Of a DNA stretch of 64,000 nucleotides, positions 1 through 9,368 are shown piece after piece. Source of the stretch: Legionella maceachernii (GTDB lineage Bacteria > Pseudomonadota > Gammaproteobacteria > Legionellales > Legionellaceae); contig NZ_FUXJ01000006.1 in assembly GCF_900167045.1 (NCBI RefSeq), forward strand, positions 124,001 to 188,000, given 5' to 3'. How positions within the stretch are numbered: the first letter of the stretch is position 1; each line of letters opens with the position of its first letter. Made by a program: the position numbers and the translations under genes. The notes beneath the pieces are model-generated. The model was not told the origin of the DNA. It did not search any database and saw nothing but the letters and a program-made list of their open reading frames with translations.

Positions 1-1
1 C

Positions 2-1057
2 TACGTGGAACCTAAAGCGAGTTTGGCTGAAGGAGAAAAATTAAGTTGGTTTAAAAGAACTTCACAACAGCACTGGGAAGAGCAATTCAACGAGCACGTA
101 GGATTTAGAGCTTTTCTCATAAAAGTATTCAATGAACTCACGTTTCGTGTATTTTCCGAGGCGCCACGAATGAGCATCTATTCGACAACGCAGCATGGGC
201 TTTACAGTACCATGTCCATTAATAGCTTAAATGATGAGTATATTAACCGCGAGAAATTGACACAAAACTATATTAGTTTGGCTAAAAAACTTAAAGAGCT
301 GCAGCAGTTACTTGAGGCAAAAGGGATAAGATTACAAGTGGTCATCAGTAGCTCCAAGGCTTACGTGCATGCCCAAGATTTGGGGAAAAATTTTTTAGCT
401 TATCCTCACGGTGATATTTACTCTAAAACTGCAAATTTAGGCCATGAACTAGAGGTATTAGGGGTGAATGTGGTTGATTCTGCTCCGCTTTTAAGGCAAT
501 TTAATGAAGAAACTTCAATTGAAACTCATCCCAATTCGGGATTGCATTGGAATTATTATGCAGGTTGCGTCGTAGCAAAAACACTTCTACAAGAAGTGAA
601 AAAAACGATGCCTGATATAACGCAAATAGATTGCGGCAACCCAACTTACAAAGAACCTCAATGGGTGGATGTCGATGGTCTACTTTTACTTAATCTCTTA
701 TCGAAAGCCCACTTGAATAAACCGAGTCCCTATCCTTCTCCTAGCGCAATTTCATCCACTCCTTTCAAGCCCAAAGTGCTTATGGTGGGTGACAGTTTTA
801 TGGATCAAATTACTTATGCGTTGGATCAAGCAAAAATTTATTCAAAACTCATATTGTCGAGTTATTTTATGACACGGCAAAAAAGCATAGTGGATAATCA
901 CCCCTCATCGAAATCGGCTAAACAAATTCAAGAAAGGGTTATTAAAGATGCACTAAATAGTCATTTAGTCATCTTACAAATGGTTGACTATAATGTGCCA
1001 AGATATGGTTATGGCTTCGTTGAAGCCATGCTGGAGGAGTTAAAAAGAAAGAGTTGA
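2..1057 (+). CDS. AlgJ/AlgX-like SGNH O-acetyltransferase-type protein, 5' truncated by window edge
   Basis: The reading frame is open to the left edge, and the first possible start is a GTG at 5, so the true N-terminus (probably a signal peptide or anchor) lies outside the window. Two SGNH-type motifs are visible: LHWNYYAG near residue 181, giving the catalytic His, and VGDSF near residue 262, giving the nucleophile Ser. Both match the AlgJ/AlgX family of periplasmic proteins that O-acetylate exopolysaccharides or O-antigens with an MBOAT partner. No MBOAT gene is visible here, so it may lie upstream. The Asp of the usual D-x-H triad is not at the expected place (S-G-L-H). Family assignment is fairly secure; acetyltransferase activity is inferred. 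Confidence 0.7.
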   Translation, partial: YVEPKASLAEGEKLSWFKRTSQQHWEEQFNEHVGFRAFLIKVFNELTFRVFSEAPRMSIYSTTQHGLYSTMSINSLNDEYINREKLTQNYISLAKKLKELQQLLEAKGIRLQVVISSSKAYVHAQDLGKNFLAYPHGDIYSKTANLGHELEVLGVNVVDSAPLLRQFNEETSIETHPNSGLHWNYYAGCVVAKTLLQEVKKTMPDITQIDCGNPTYKEPQWVDVDGLLLLNLLSKAHLNKPSPYPSPSAISSTPFKPKVLMVGDSFMDQITYALDQAKIYSKLILSSYFMTRQKSIVDNHPSSKSAKQIQERVIKDALNSHLVILQMVDYNVPRYGYGFVEAMLEELKRKS

Positions 1058-1120
1058 GCTTCCGGGATAGCCTTCAAAGATAGACTGCTTCAGGAATCAC
1101 AAGGCCAATACGGTATAGAC

Positions 1121-2074
1121 TTAGGCCAGAGTGACGGCTCCTAATTTAATTTGTTGATTGGCTAAAAAATCTTGGTAGGCTTGTATAATCCCTTGGCGCA
1201 ACTCAGTTTTCGCAACCCATCCTAAATTTTTCATTCGTTCTACATTCAAGCACTTCCGAGGCGTGCCATCGGGCTTTGTGAGATCAAAATGAATTTCACC
1301 TTTGAAACCAACGACATCCATAACGGTTTCAGCTATTTCGCGGATACTGTTCTCTTTTCCAGTGCCAATGTTGTAAACGCCGTCTGTAATTCCTTGTTCC
1401 ATTAAAAACACACACGCATCAGCAAGATCATCCACATATAGCAATTCTCGCATTGGCTTACCTGATCCCCAAACGACAAGTTGCTTGTCCCCTCGTAATT
1501 TGGCTTCATGGCATTTTCTAATCAGCGCTGGTAAGACATGGCTATTATTGAGATCATAATTATCATTGGGTCCGTACAGGTTAGTAGGCATAGCACTGAC
1601 ATAGTTTGTGCCGTATTGGCGATTGTAGTTTTCGCACATTTTAAGCCCTGCTATTTTTGCAATAGCATAAGGTTCATTCGTTTGCTCCAAGGCGCTAGTA
1701 AGCAAATACTCTTCTTTGATGGGTTGAGGGCATTCGCGTGGATAAATACAACTAGAGCCAAGAAATAATAAGCGTTGAATTCCTGCTTTCCATGCCGCGT
1801 TTATAATATTGGTCTGCAGCATCAAGTTTTGATAGATAAATTCGGCTCGATAAGTATTATTTGCATGAATACCCCCTACTTTAGCCGCTGCTAAAAAAAT
1901 ATAGTCAGGTTTTTCATGGGAAATAAATTCAGACACTTTCTCCTGGTGAGTAAGATCCAGCTCTGCATGGGAACGCATTATCAAATTGTCATAGCCAGCA
2001 TTTAGCAATCTTCGCACAATGGCCGAACCTACCATTCCTCGATGTCCTGCAACATAAATTTTGGGGCTACTCAC
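1121..2074 (-). CDS. fcl: GDP-L-fucose synthase family (GDP-4-keto-6-deoxy-sugar epimerase/reductase)
   Basis: This 317-residue extended SDR has an N-terminal NADP-binding motif GHRGMVGSA, a catalytic Ser in GSSCIYP, and Tyr/Lys in YAIAK. The substrate loop YGPNDNYD is typical of GDP-fucose synthase (Fcl/WcaG), which epimerises C3/C5 and reduces C4 of GDP-4-keto-6-deoxymannose. A GTG start is chosen because AAGGAG stands about 8 nt upstream. It diverges from the GDP-heptose block, and a GMD homologue is at 36093. It could therefore make GDP-fucose or act on a heptose analogue; the sequence alone does not decide. Confidence 0.85.
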   Translation of the reverse strand: MSSPKIYVAGHRGMVGSAIVRRLLNAGYDNLIMRSHAELDLTHQEKVSEFISHEKPDYIFLAAAKVGGIHANNTYRAEFIYQNLMLQTNIINAAWKAGIQRLLFLGSSCIYPRECPQPIKEEYLLTSALEQTNEPYAIAKIAGLKMCENYNRQYGTNYVSAMPTNLYGPNDNYDLNNSHVLPALIRKCHEAKLRGDKQLVVWGSGKPMRELLYVDDLADACVFLMEQGITDGVYNIGTGKENSIREIAETVMDVVGFKGEIHFDLTKPDGTPRKCLNVERMKNLGWVAKTELRQGIIQAYQDFLANQQIKLGAVTLA

Positions 2075-2330
2075 TTTAATAACTCCTTAAATAGGTGATA
2101 ATCGTCTGCCGGAATTTATCAATCTTTTATTGCCAAGCTAAAGTACCATACGTCAACATAGATCAATAGTAATTCAGAAACCATGGCTGCATCAAAGCTT
2201 CCTGATTTTATTTAACTATGCTAACTATCTCAAGTATTAGATAGAATTTAATTATCTGATAGAAACTCCATTTGAATGATGTCCAAATTAAATTATCATA
2301 GCCACATCGTTCATATCATGATTTTAACTG
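2075..2330. promoter_or_regulatory. Divergent intergenic region between fcl and gmhB
   Basis: This 256-bp AT-rich spacer separates two divergent genes and must hold promoters for both. A short inverted repeat, CTATCT / AGATAG (2225-2244), is followed by another TATCT at about 2253, so AGATA-type half sites recur three times. No promoter could be assigned with confidence. An operator role for the repeats is only a guess. Confidence 0.25.
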
Positions 2331-2864
2331 ATGAGTAAAGTAATTCTACTCGATAGAGATGGTGTTATTAATCAAGATTCGCCCAATTACATCCGCTCAG
2401 CCAGCGAATTTATTTTTCTGCCGGGAAGCGTCGAAGCCATCGCTCGATTAACAAAAGCAGGATACCGTATAGGAATTGCAACTAATCAATCTGGCTTAGC
2501 ACGGGGTTATTATGGGCTTCAAGAACTTCGTGCAATACATGAAAAAATGCTCTATCATGTGCGCGCTGCTGGTGGTGAGATAGATGCCATTGAATATTGT
2601 CATCACTTGCCTACTGATGGTTGTCTCTGTCGCAAACCTAATCCGGGAATGTTGCATGCGCTAGCTAGGCAGTTCGATTGTACCTTGAATAAGGTATCTT
2701 TTGTTGGAGACAAAATTTCGGATATAGAAGCGGCAAAGGCCGCCGGGGCGATGCCCGTACTGGTACTTTCACAAATGTCGGGTGATGCAATCTTGCAAAA
2801 GTATTCACAAATTCCAGTTTTTAACTCATTACTCCAGTATGTACACTATTTGTTGAATGAGTAA
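2331..2864 (+). CDS. gmhB: D-glycero-D-manno-heptose 1,7-bisphosphate 7-phosphatase
   Basis: This 177-residue HAD-superfamily phosphatase has the family's normal length. Motif I is LLDRDGVIN (nucleophile Asp and general acid Asp), motif II is ATNQSG, and motif IV is FVGDKISDI. The Cys/His zinc loop, CHHLPTDGCLCRKP, is the hallmark of GmhB. It removes the 7-phosphate from heptose-1,7-bisphosphate before nucleotidyl transfer. It opens the plus-strand block that also encodes HddA, HddC and GmhA homologues, so the alpha-anomer/GDP branch is likely rather than the ADP branch. Confidence 0.92.
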   Translation: MSKVILLDRDGVINQDSPNYIRSASEFIFLPGSVEAIARLTKAGYRIGIATNQSGLARGYYGLQELRAIHEKMLYHVRAAGGEIDAIEYCHHLPTDGCLCRKPNPGMLHALARQFDCTLNKVSFVGDKISDIEAAKAAGAMPVLVLSQMSGDAILQKYSQIPVFNSLLQYVHYLLNE

Positions 2865-2882
2865 AATTTAAAAAGGTGAAGT

Positions 2883-3488
2883 ATGGCAGGGATATTTGAG
2901 TGGATACAACACTATTTAGCACTACATCCATTCACATCTCCTGTTATCTATGTTCTTTTACACATACTTTTTGCCACTTGTTTAATTCCATGCTCTCCTA
3001 TGACAGTAATCGCTGGTGTGCTTTGGGGTAAGTGGTTAGGTCTCATTATTTCCGTTTTAGGCGCTTTTCTGTCATCTTGTTTTACCTTTGGTTTATCCAG
3101 AGTTTTTTTTAAAAATAGAGTTTACCAATTTTTAAGTAAGCGCTATCCCCAAACCGATTGGTTTCTTGAAAAAACAAAAGTACATGGTTGGAAATTTGTA
3201 GCCTCTGCGCAGTTGAATCCAGTTGTCCCTGGGTCCGTTTTAGGGTATCTTTTTGGCCTGACTAAAATTGAATTCACGTTGTACGCGGTGTACGTAATTC
3301 TTTTCATGTTACCGCTTCAACTATTACTTGTGATTACAGGGGATTCTATTCCCAAGATAGTGGATTCGAATGGAAGTTCCTGGTTTGTTGTGGAAGCTGT
3401 TGTAATTCTTTTTCTGGTTCTTTTTGTGTATAAAAAAATGAAAAAAACCAAAAAGCGGAGTAGATTGGATGACCACCCAGAAGTGTAA
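2883..3488 (+). CDS. VTT-domain (DedA/TVP38-like) inner membrane protein
   Basis: This 201-residue polytopic protein carries the VTT/SNARE-associated signature: a Gly-rich reentrant segment followed by LNPVVPGSVLGYLFGLT. It ends in a Lys/Arg-rich cytoplasmic tail. VTT proteins act in membrane lipid or undecaprenyl-phosphate handling; members of the DedA and PopT families recycle lipid carriers. Its position between gmhB and a lipid-linked glycosyltransferase suggests a role in carrier-lipid flux for the polysaccharide, but this is inference. The ATG has AAGGTGA just upstream. The 3' end overlaps the next gene by 20 nt. Confidence 0.78.
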   Translation: MAGIFEWIQHYLALHPFTSPVIYVLLHILFATCLIPCSPMTVIAGVLWGKWLGLIISVLGAFLSSCFTFGLSRVFFKNRVYQFLSKRYPQTDWFLEKTKVHGWKFVASAQLNPVVPGSVLGYLFGLTKIEFTLYAVYVILFMLPLQLLLVITGDSIPKIVDSNGSSWFVVEAVVILFLVLFVYKKMKKTKKRSRLDDHPEV

Positions 3489-4449
3489 TGAAAAGATATC
3501 GGTAATTTTATCCTTTTATAACGAGGAAAAGGTCTTACCTGAGTTGTTAAGACGCTTACGTGCAGTTTTCTCTCAGATGATAGCGGAACAATCTATTGGT
3601 TCTTATGAACTGATTTTTGTAAATGATCATTCAAGTGACCATTCAGAAGCGATTTTGCGAGCTGAACTCGCGCAAGGTGATATTGTCCTTATTAATATGA
3701 CTCGTAATTTTGGTGTTTCAGAATGTGTTATGGCCGGAATGACACAAGCAAAAGGGGATGCTGTAATTTACATGGATGCAGATTTACAAGATCCTCCTGA
3801 AGTCATTCCAAAAATGGTAAAAGCATGGCAAGCAGAACCTGATATTGGCGTTGTTTATACCACCCGTACTCGCCGTGAGGGCGAACATCCATTAAAAATG
3901 TTTGTAACGAAGATGGGATATCGATTAATTAATTCGATTTCTGAAATAGAACTTCCTGTCGATTCAGGTGATTTTAAATTGCTATCGCGATGTGTGGTTG
4001 ACCGGTTATTGGAGCTAAAAGAAGATAAGCCCTATATACGGGGATTAGTAAGTTGGGTTGGTTACAAACAAGTGCAAGTTTTCTATGAAAGAGAGGCTCG
4101 CCTTGATGGCAGGCAAAACACAAAAATGCCAGTGTTGAGTAAGAAAGTCATCTACTATTGGTTGGACAGAGCACTCATCTCTTTCTCTGATGCACCCTTG
4201 AAAGTCATGTTGTTAATAGGCTTTCTCCTGTCTCTTGTTTCGCTCTGTTATATCTCTGTTGTGCTAGTTCAAAAATTAATGGGTTGGTATTTGCCGGGTT
4301 GGCCCGCCATTATGTCGGCAATCCTTCTGTTAGGAGGGACTCAGATCATTATGCTTGGCTTCATAGGACTTTATATCGGAGCGATATTTCGCGAAACCAA
4401 GAATAGGCCCCGATATTTAATTAAGGAAATCTTAAAAGGAACAGAGTAA
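3469..4449 (+). CDS. Family 2 glycosyltransferase with two C-terminal TM helices (polyprenyl-phosphate sugar synthase type)
   Basis: This 326-residue protein has a GT-A domain (residues about 8-235) with VNDHSSDHS and the metal-binding YMDADLQDPP. Two hydrophobic helices follow at about 245-310, the layout of DPM1/ArnC/GtrB enzymes that load a sugar on undecaprenyl phosphate. The start overlaps the VTT gene but is supported by GGAG 8 nt upstream, which implies translational coupling. Such enzymes usually feed a GT-C transferase facing the periplasm. Large candidates are encoded at 12261, 14546 and 19917. The sugar moved is unknown. Confidence 0.85.
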   Translation: MTTQKCNEKISVILSFYNEEKVLPELLRRLRAVFSQMIAEQSIGSYELIFVNDHSSDHSEAILRAELAQGDIVLINMTRNFGVSECVMAGMTQAKGDAVIYMDADLQDPPEVIPKMVKAWQAEPDIGVVYTTRTRREGEHPLKMFVTKMGYRLINSISEIELPVDSGDFKLLSRCVVDRLLELKEDKPYIRGLVSWVGYKQVQVFYEREARLDGRQNTKMPVLSKKVIYYWLDRALISFSDAPLKVMLLIGFLLSLVSLCYISVVLVQKLMGWYLPGWPAIMSAILLLGGTQIIMLGFIGLYIGAIFRETKNRPRYLIKEILKGTE

Positions 4450-4578
4450 AGAGAAGGGGGTAATGCAAGAGATAGGTTGAAAATTGCTTAGGAACCTATT
4501 GACCTTCAGTTAACCTAAATAGTAAGGTCAACAGTCCTAATTGGAATAATAATTAAAGTTATAGGGAATTGTGTATAA
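4450..4578 (+). promoter_or_regulatory. Spacer with two nested inverted repeats upstream of hddA
   Basis: In this 129-bp gap ATAGGTT (4472-4478) pairs with AACCTAT (4493-4499), and TTGACCTT (4499-4506) pairs with AAGGTCAA (4524-4531). The arms are exact. The pattern could be an operator or an RNA leader for the downstream heptose genes. There is no U-tract, so a simple terminator is less likely. Confidence 0.3.
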
Positions 4579-5580
4579 ATGATTATCGTTCGTACCCCGT
4601 ATCGGATCTCTTTTTTTGGTGGTGGCACAGACTATCCAGCTTGGTATTTAGAGCATGGAGGCGCTGTGTTAGCAACGAGTATTGATAAATACTGTTATAT
4701 TACTTGCCGTTATTTACCCCCTTTTTTTGAGCATAAATACCGTCTTGTTTATTCGCGGATTGAAACAGTCCAACATTTTGACGAGTTTGAACATCCAGCG
4801 GCTAGAGCTGTTTTAAAATGGGCCGATCTGGAGCACGGGTTGGAAATCCATCATGACGGTGATTTGCCTGCGCGCTCAGGCCTTGGTTCCTCGTCGTCAT
4901 TTACTGTCAGTTTGGTGCATGCCCTATCCGCTTTACAAGGCAAACATGTTCCGAAAGAAGACCTTGCTAAGAATGCGATTTACATTGAGCAAGAAATTAT
5001 TAAAGAAAATGTGGGGTCACAAGATCAAATTTCAGCCGCTTTTGGTGGTTTTAACCGCATTGAATTTAAAAAAAATAACGCCCCTTTCGAAGTCGCACCG
5101 ATTATATTAAATAAAAATCGATTACAAGAGTTGCAAGGCCATTTAATGTTGTTTTTTACAGGATTTTCACGGATTGCTTCAGAGATTGCCAAATCAAAAA
5201 TTGATAACTTTAAGAATCGTGAAAAAGAACTCAAAACAATGAGTGCTATGGTTGATGACGCAATTCAGATTTTACAATCTCCTTCAGCATCCATTGAGGA
5301 ATTTGGGCAGCTTCTTCATCAAAGTTGGCTTTATAAGCGCAGCCTCTCTGACAAGATTTCCACCCCTGAAATTGATGATATTTATAATGAAGCGATGAAG
5401 GCTGGCGCTATAGGAGGCAAAATTCTAGGCGCAGGAGGCGGTGGATTCCTTTTACTTTTCGCTAAACCCGAAGTACAGCCGCAAATCCGTAAGCGTCTTC
5501 AGCATTTAATTCATGTACCTTTTGAATTTGAAAGTTCAGGAAGTCGTGTCGTCCTTTATCAACCCAATGGATTATCTTGA
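4579..5580 (+). CDS. hddA: D-glycero-alpha-D-manno-heptose 7-phosphate kinase (GHMP kinase)
   Basis: This 333-residue GHMP-superfamily kinase has the N-terminal PYRISFFGGGTDYP motif, the ATP-binding loop LPARSGLGSSSS near residue 100, and the C-terminal GGKILGAGGGGF motif. All three are characteristic of HddA-type kinases, which phosphorylate C1 of sedoheptulose-derived heptose 7-phosphate to the alpha-1,7-bisphosphate. gmhB, hddC and gmhA homologues in the same block complete the route to GDP-D-glycero-alpha-D-manno-heptose, as established in Aneurinibacillus. A fucokinase-like alternative is less likely given these neighbours. Confidence 0.88.
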   Translation: MIIVRTPYRISFFGGGTDYPAWYLEHGGAVLATSIDKYCYITCRYLPPFFEHKYRLVYSRIETVQHFDEFEHPAARAVLKWADLEHGLEIHHDGDLPARSGLGSSSSFTVSLVHALSALQGKHVPKEDLAKNAIYIEQEIIKENVGSQDQISAAFGGFNRIEFKKNNAPFEVAPIILNKNRLQELQGHLMLFFTGFSRIASEIAKSKIDNFKNREKELKTMSAMVDDAIQILQSPSASIEEFGQLLHQSWLYKRSLSDKISTPEIDDIYNEAMKAGAIGGKILGAGGGGFLLLFAKPEVQPQIRKRLQHLIHVPFEFESSGSRVVLYQPNGLS

Positions 5581-5582
5581 CA

Positions 5583-6401
5583 ATGACTAATAACAATCCT
5601 TCTTTTTTGCGTGACAAAGCACAATGGGTTTGGCGCGAGACCCTTCAAATACATCGGCGTGCTCCAGAAACGAGATTAGCGTCTTCTTTATCTGTTATTG
5701 AAGTTTTTGTTGCGCTCTATTATGGAGGCGTATTGCGCTTTGACCCTAAAAGCCCACGTGCGGAAGAGCGTGATCGCTGCATTATTAGTAAGGGGCATGG
5801 TTCGATCTGCATGTACCCTATCCTAGCCGATCTTGGTTTTTTTGCGATGGAAGAATTAGAGCGTGTTTGTCAAATAGGAAGTTTTCTAGGTGGTATTCCT
5901 GATCCTGTTATTCCAGGGTATGAAACAGTGAATGGTTCTCTAGGACATGGCTTAGGTGTAGGAACAGGCATCGCTTTAGGATTAAAAGCAAAAAAAAGCG
6001 ACAGACAAGTTTTTGTGGTTACTGGTGATGGTGAGTTACATGAGGGGGCTAATTGGGAAGCGCTCATGTTTGCCTCTCATCATCAGCTGGATAATCTGCA
6101 CCTTATTGTCGATGACAATAAAATTAGTATGCTTGATTATACCGCTAACATTGTTACCCATGATTCGTTAATTGCGCGATTGCAGGCCTTTGGTTGGGAT
6201 TGTATTGAAGTGGATGGTCATGAGGTTCTAGCGGTGCAACAGGCGCTTTTAGCAATGAAGTCTCAGATTAACGGCAAACCCAAGGCATTGATTGCACACA
6301 CTAAAAAAGGGGCAGGAGTTCCCTCCATTGAAAACGCTGCTTTAAGTCATATTATGAACCCAAAGCGTGAGGAACTTGATTCCTTACTGGAGGTATGCTG
6401 A
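5583..6401 (+). CDS. Transketolase-like enzyme, N-terminal (ThDP-binding) subunit
   Basis: The product is about 272 residues and has the diphosphate-binding GDG motif (GDGELHEG) followed about 25 residues later by VDDNK, the ThDP/Mg site. GHGSICMYP and NGSLGHGLG are typical transketolase positions. It is the N-terminal half of a split transketolase, and the C-terminal half follows at once. The ATG at 5583 is preferred to an upstream TTG that overlaps hddA. Split transketolases in sugar clusters are thought to transfer a two-carbon glycolaldehyde unit. Here the acceptor may be a nucleotide-linked keto-sugar, or the pair may supply sedoheptulose-7-phosphate for heptose synthesis. Confidence 0.85.
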   Translation: MTNNNPSFLRDKAQWVWRETLQIHRRAPETRLASSLSVIEVFVALYYGGVLRFDPKSPRAEERDRCIISKGHGSICMYPILADLGFFAMEELERVCQIGSFLGGIPDPVIPGYETVNGSLGHGLGVGTGIALGLKAKKSDRQVFVVTGDGELHEGANWEALMFASHHQLDNLHLIVDDNKISMLDYTANIVTHDSLIARLQAFGWDCIEVDGHEVLAVQQALLAMKSQINGKPKALIAHTKKGAGVPSIENAALSHIMNPKREELDSLLEVC

Positions 6402-7405
6402 TGAATATACGACCTATTGCGATGCGAGACGCTTTCCTTGAGCGTGTTTGTCAAACGATGGCTGAGGATAAGCGTGTGTTTTTTGTGAGTGCGGATTTTG
6501 GCTCTCCCGTATTAGATAAAATTAGGACGCAATTTCCTGAACGTTTTGTGAATGTTGGTATTGCCGAACAAAATCTCATCAATATTTCAGCAGGCCTCGC
6601 CATTGAAGGGTTTAAGGTTTTTGCTTATGCCATTGCCCCTTTTATTACAATGAGATGCTACGAGCAAATACGAGTCAGCCTTGCTCTTCTTTCTGAAGTT
6701 CGTCCTTTAAATGTCACTTTAATTGGCGTTGGCGCAGGTTATAGTTATGTTGTCTCTGGTCCTACGCATCAGTGTTATGAGGATTTAACGTTGATGCGCG
6801 CAATGCCAAATATGGCAGTGTATTCGCCAGCGGATCATGTCGCAACGGCTAAACTATTCGAATTGTGCTTATCCAATAACGGTCCTAAATATTTGCGACT
6901 AGATGCTCAGGTGTTGCCGGTTCTCTATGAATCAAACCCGCCTCAATTAAATCTGGGCTTTCACGAGCATCGGGTGGGGAAAAAGGTTTGTTTGATAGCG
7001 ACGGGCTATATGGTACATACCGCGTTAAAAGTCGCTGAACGTCTGAGCTCAAAAGGCATTCATGTAGGGGTCATAGACCTTTTTAATATTTCTCATTTTG
7101 CAGCAGATTCCTTTGCTTCCCTACTTTCTCACTATAAGGGTGTCGTTACCATGGAAGAAGGTTTTCGAGGAAGAGGAGGAGTAGATGCCATGTTGTTCGA
7201 TTTTATTGCGCGTCGCCATATGAACTTGCCTGTGCTCAATATTGGGGTTGAAGGCGCATATCGTTTTGAATTAGGCAGTAGAGACTATCTCCACGAACAG
7301 GTTGGAATTGGAGAAGAGATTGTAACGAAAAATGTGATTGAATTTGTGAATAATATTACTGCTCAAGAGATAGAGTCTTCCGATCTCTTGCTAGCGCAAT
7401 CATAA
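6401..7405 (+). CDS. Transketolase-like enzyme, C-terminal (PYR/C-domain) subunit
   Basis: The product is about 334 residues. It has GIAEQN, whose Glu activates ThDP, a PTHQCYEDL loop, and a C-terminal domain resembling the transketolase C-domain (TMEEGFRGRGG). The ATG at 6401 is chosen because GGAGG lies 7 nt upstream and the ATG overlaps the stop of the N-subunit gene (TGATG), a coupling expected for subunits of one complex. An ATG at 6395 would leave almost no spacer. The pair has the length of one full transketolase without extra domains. Substrates cannot be read from sequence. Confidence 0.85.
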   Translation: MNIRPIAMRDAFLERVCQTMAEDKRVFFVSADFGSPVLDKIRTQFPERFVNVGIAEQNLINISAGLAIEGFKVFAYAIAPFITMRCYEQIRVSLALLSEVRPLNVTLIGVGAGYSYVVSGPTHQCYEDLTLMRAMPNMAVYSPADHVATAKLFELCLSNNGPKYLRLDAQVLPVLYESNPPQLNLGFHEHRVGKKVCLIATGYMVHTALKVAERLSSKGIHVGVIDLFNISHFAADSFASLLSHYKGVVTMEEGFRGRGGVDAMLFDFIARRHMNLPVLNIGVEGAYRFELGSRDYLHEQVGIGEEIVTKNVIEFVNNITAQEIESSDLLLAQS

Positions 7406-7426
7406 AAAGCAAATAAGAGAGAAACC

Positions 7427-8614
7427 ATGAAATACCCATTAATGCGTAATAATATTCTGCGTGAAGACCTGGATGCCGTTATTGAATACCTTAAACAAGA
7501 CGACCCTATCCTCACACACGGAGCAAATGTCCGAGCGTTTGAGGAGGAATGGTCTAAATGGCTTGGCGTTAAGTACAGTGTTTTAGTTAATTCTGGTGCT
7601 TCTGCTAATTTATTGACTATGGCGATTCTGAAAATTCGGCATCCCGAAGGAGGCGAGGTCATTACGCCACCGCTCGCCTGGGTTTCCGATGTCGCATCAG
7701 TCTTACAGAATGGATTTACTCCTGTTTTTGTAGATATTGATCCACATACTCTTGCTATGGATCCAAAGAAAATTTTAGCTAAAATTACTGACAAAACTCG
7801 CGCGGTGTTCCTAACGCATGTTCAGGGGTTCGATGGTTTAACCGATGAGCTACTCGCCGAATTAAAAAAACGAGGTATTCCTCTGATTGAAGATGTTTGT
7901 GAATCCCACGGTGCTACCCACAATGGTAAAAAACTAGGAAGTTTCGGGTGGATATCTAATTTCTCCTATTACTATGCTCACCACATGAGCACGATAGAAG
8001 GTGGAATGATTTGTACTGATGACCCGCTCGTTTATCAACAAGTGCGTATGTTGCGTTCTCATGGGATGGTAAGGGAAGCTAACGATCCAGAAATCCGTCG
8101 TCTTTACCTATCAGAAAATCCTGAGCTAAATCCTGATTTTATCTTTGCGTTTCCTGCGTACAATACCCGTAACACAGAAATTGGCGGTATTTTAGGGCGC
8201 AGTCAGTTGAAGCGCTTAGACGAGAATGTAAAGCGTCGGACTCAAAATTTACAACGCTTTCTAAAACAAATAGATTCTACTCTCTACAGGACTGATTTCA
8301 AGATTGAAGGTTCGAGTAATTATGCCTTTAATCTTATTTTGAAATCCCCGGATGACCAATTAGTCCATCGTCTCATGGAACATATGCGAGCTAATGGTAT
8401 CGAATTTCGACGCGGTAGCGCGGGCGGAGGCAATCAAATTCGTCAGCCTTATTTAAAAGGAATTGTTCCTAAAAATCATCACCTCGAATTTCCTGAAACC
8501 GAGCATGTGCATTTTTATGGTTTTTATATCGGTAATTTCCCCGATCTTACTGATAGAGAAGTCGATGAAATCTGTGCGATTCTTAATTCGGTTAAAGTAT
8601 TAAGTGAAGCATGA
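7427..8614 (+). CDS. PLP-dependent nucleotide-sugar 3-dehydratase of the ColD type (DegT/DnrJ/EryC1/StrS fold)
   Basis: This 395-residue protein has the DegT/StrS fold. At the position where aminotransferases have the PLP-binding Lys there are two His (185-186) in YAHHMSTIEGG. This is the mark of ColD (GDP-4-keto-6-deoxymannose 3-dehydratase) and of E1/RfbH, which remove the C3 hydroxyl instead of transaminating. No Cys cluster is present, so it resembles ColD rather than the Fe-S enzyme E1. ColD takes its amine from glutamate as PMP. It lies between the transketolase pair and hddC, so its substrate is probably a GDP-4-keto-6-deoxy sugar, perhaps a heptose. Confidence 0.82.
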   Translation: MKYPLMRNNILREDLDAVIEYLKQDDPILTHGANVRAFEEEWSKWLGVKYSVLVNSGASANLLTMAILKIRHPEGGEVITPPLAWVSDVASVLQNGFTPVFVDIDPHTLAMDPKKILAKITDKTRAVFLTHVQGFDGLTDELLAELKKRGIPLIEDVCESHGATHNGKKLGSFGWISNFSYYYAHHMSTIEGGMICTDDPLVYQQVRMLRSHGMVREANDPEIRRLYLSENPELNPDFIFAFPAYNTRNTEIGGILGRSQLKRLDENVKRRTQNLQRFLKQIDSTLYRTDFKIEGSSNYAFNLILKSPDDQLVHRLMEHMRANGIEFRRGSAGGGNQIRQPYLKGIVPKNHHLEFPETEHVHFYGFYIGNFPDLTDREVDEICAILNSVKVLSEA

Positions 8615-8618
8615 GATT

Positions 8619-9368
8619 ATGACTACGACAGCGGTTATTCTTGCTGGTGGGCTTGGCACTCGACTCAGGACGGTGGTGTCTGATGTGCCAAAGCCAATGG
8701 CTCCTATTCATGGCCGGCCTTTCCTTGAGTATTTGCTTGATTATTGGATTGCTCAGGGCATCAAGCGTTTTGTGCTTTCGATTGGTTACAAATATGAAAT
8801 CATTGTTGGGCATTTTGGGGACTCTTATAAAGGGGTTGCTCTCGATTACGTTATTGAGTCAACGCCGATGGGTACCGGTGGAGGGCTTTTATTAGCGATT
8901 CAAAAAATAGAAGCTGACACCTCTTTTTTGGTGTTAAATGGGGATACGTATTTTGCAGTGAATCTGCAACAATTAGTCCAATTTGCACAGGAAAATGCGG
9001 CCGATTGGTGTTTGTCATTATTTACTACGAATAACACGGCTCGCTATATGGGTATGGATGTGCTGCCCGAGGGGGAAATCAAGTCATTAACACCCAAAAA
9101 AGAGCAGCTCTCTTGCTTAGCTAATGGGGGCGTTTATTGGGTTCGGCAACAAGCGCTAATGAAGAATAAAATAATTCCGGGGGATAAAATTTCATTGGAA
9201 AATGACATCCTATCCCAAGCTTTGTTATCTAAACAACGTTTATTCGGGCTTGCGTTTCATGGGATTTTTATTGACATTGGAGTTCCTGATGACTACCAAC
9301 GCGCTGCCTCATTATTAAATTTGAATATAAGGAAATACAGTGACGAAGCAACTCTGGTGTCCAATTAA
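8619..9368 (+). CDS. hddC: D-glycero-alpha-D-manno-heptose 1-phosphate guanylyltransferase
   Basis: The product is about 249 residues, a sugar-1-phosphate nucleotidyltransferase. [12 protein letters not shown] is the nucleotide loop, DVPKPMAPIHGRPFLEYLL the downstream Lys-bearing motif, and VLNGDTYF the metal site. Length and motifs match the HddC/RmlA-like family, and with gmhA, gmhB and hddA nearby the GDP-heptose assignment is strong. ATG 8619, 4 nt after the preceding stop, is preferred; a GTG at 8604 inside the previous gene would add five residues. Its 3' end overlaps gmhA by 29 nt. Confidence 0.88.
   Translation: MTTTAVILAGGLGTRLRTVVSDVPKPMAPIHGRPFLEYLLDYWIAQGIKRFVLSIGYKYEIIVGHFGDSYKGVALDYVIESTPMGTGGGLLLAIQKIEADTSFLVLNGDTYFAVNLQQLVQFAQENAADWCLSLFTTNNTARYMGMDVLPEGEIKSLTPKKEQLSCLANGGVYWVRQQALMKNKIIPGDKISLENDILSQALLSKQRLFGLAFHGIFIDIGVPDDYQRAASLLNLNIRKYSDEATLVSN

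Noticed and set aside
7363-7794. 143-residue minus-strand ORF
   Set aside because: Antisense shadow of the ColD-like gene, Ser/Arg-rich and without homology features.
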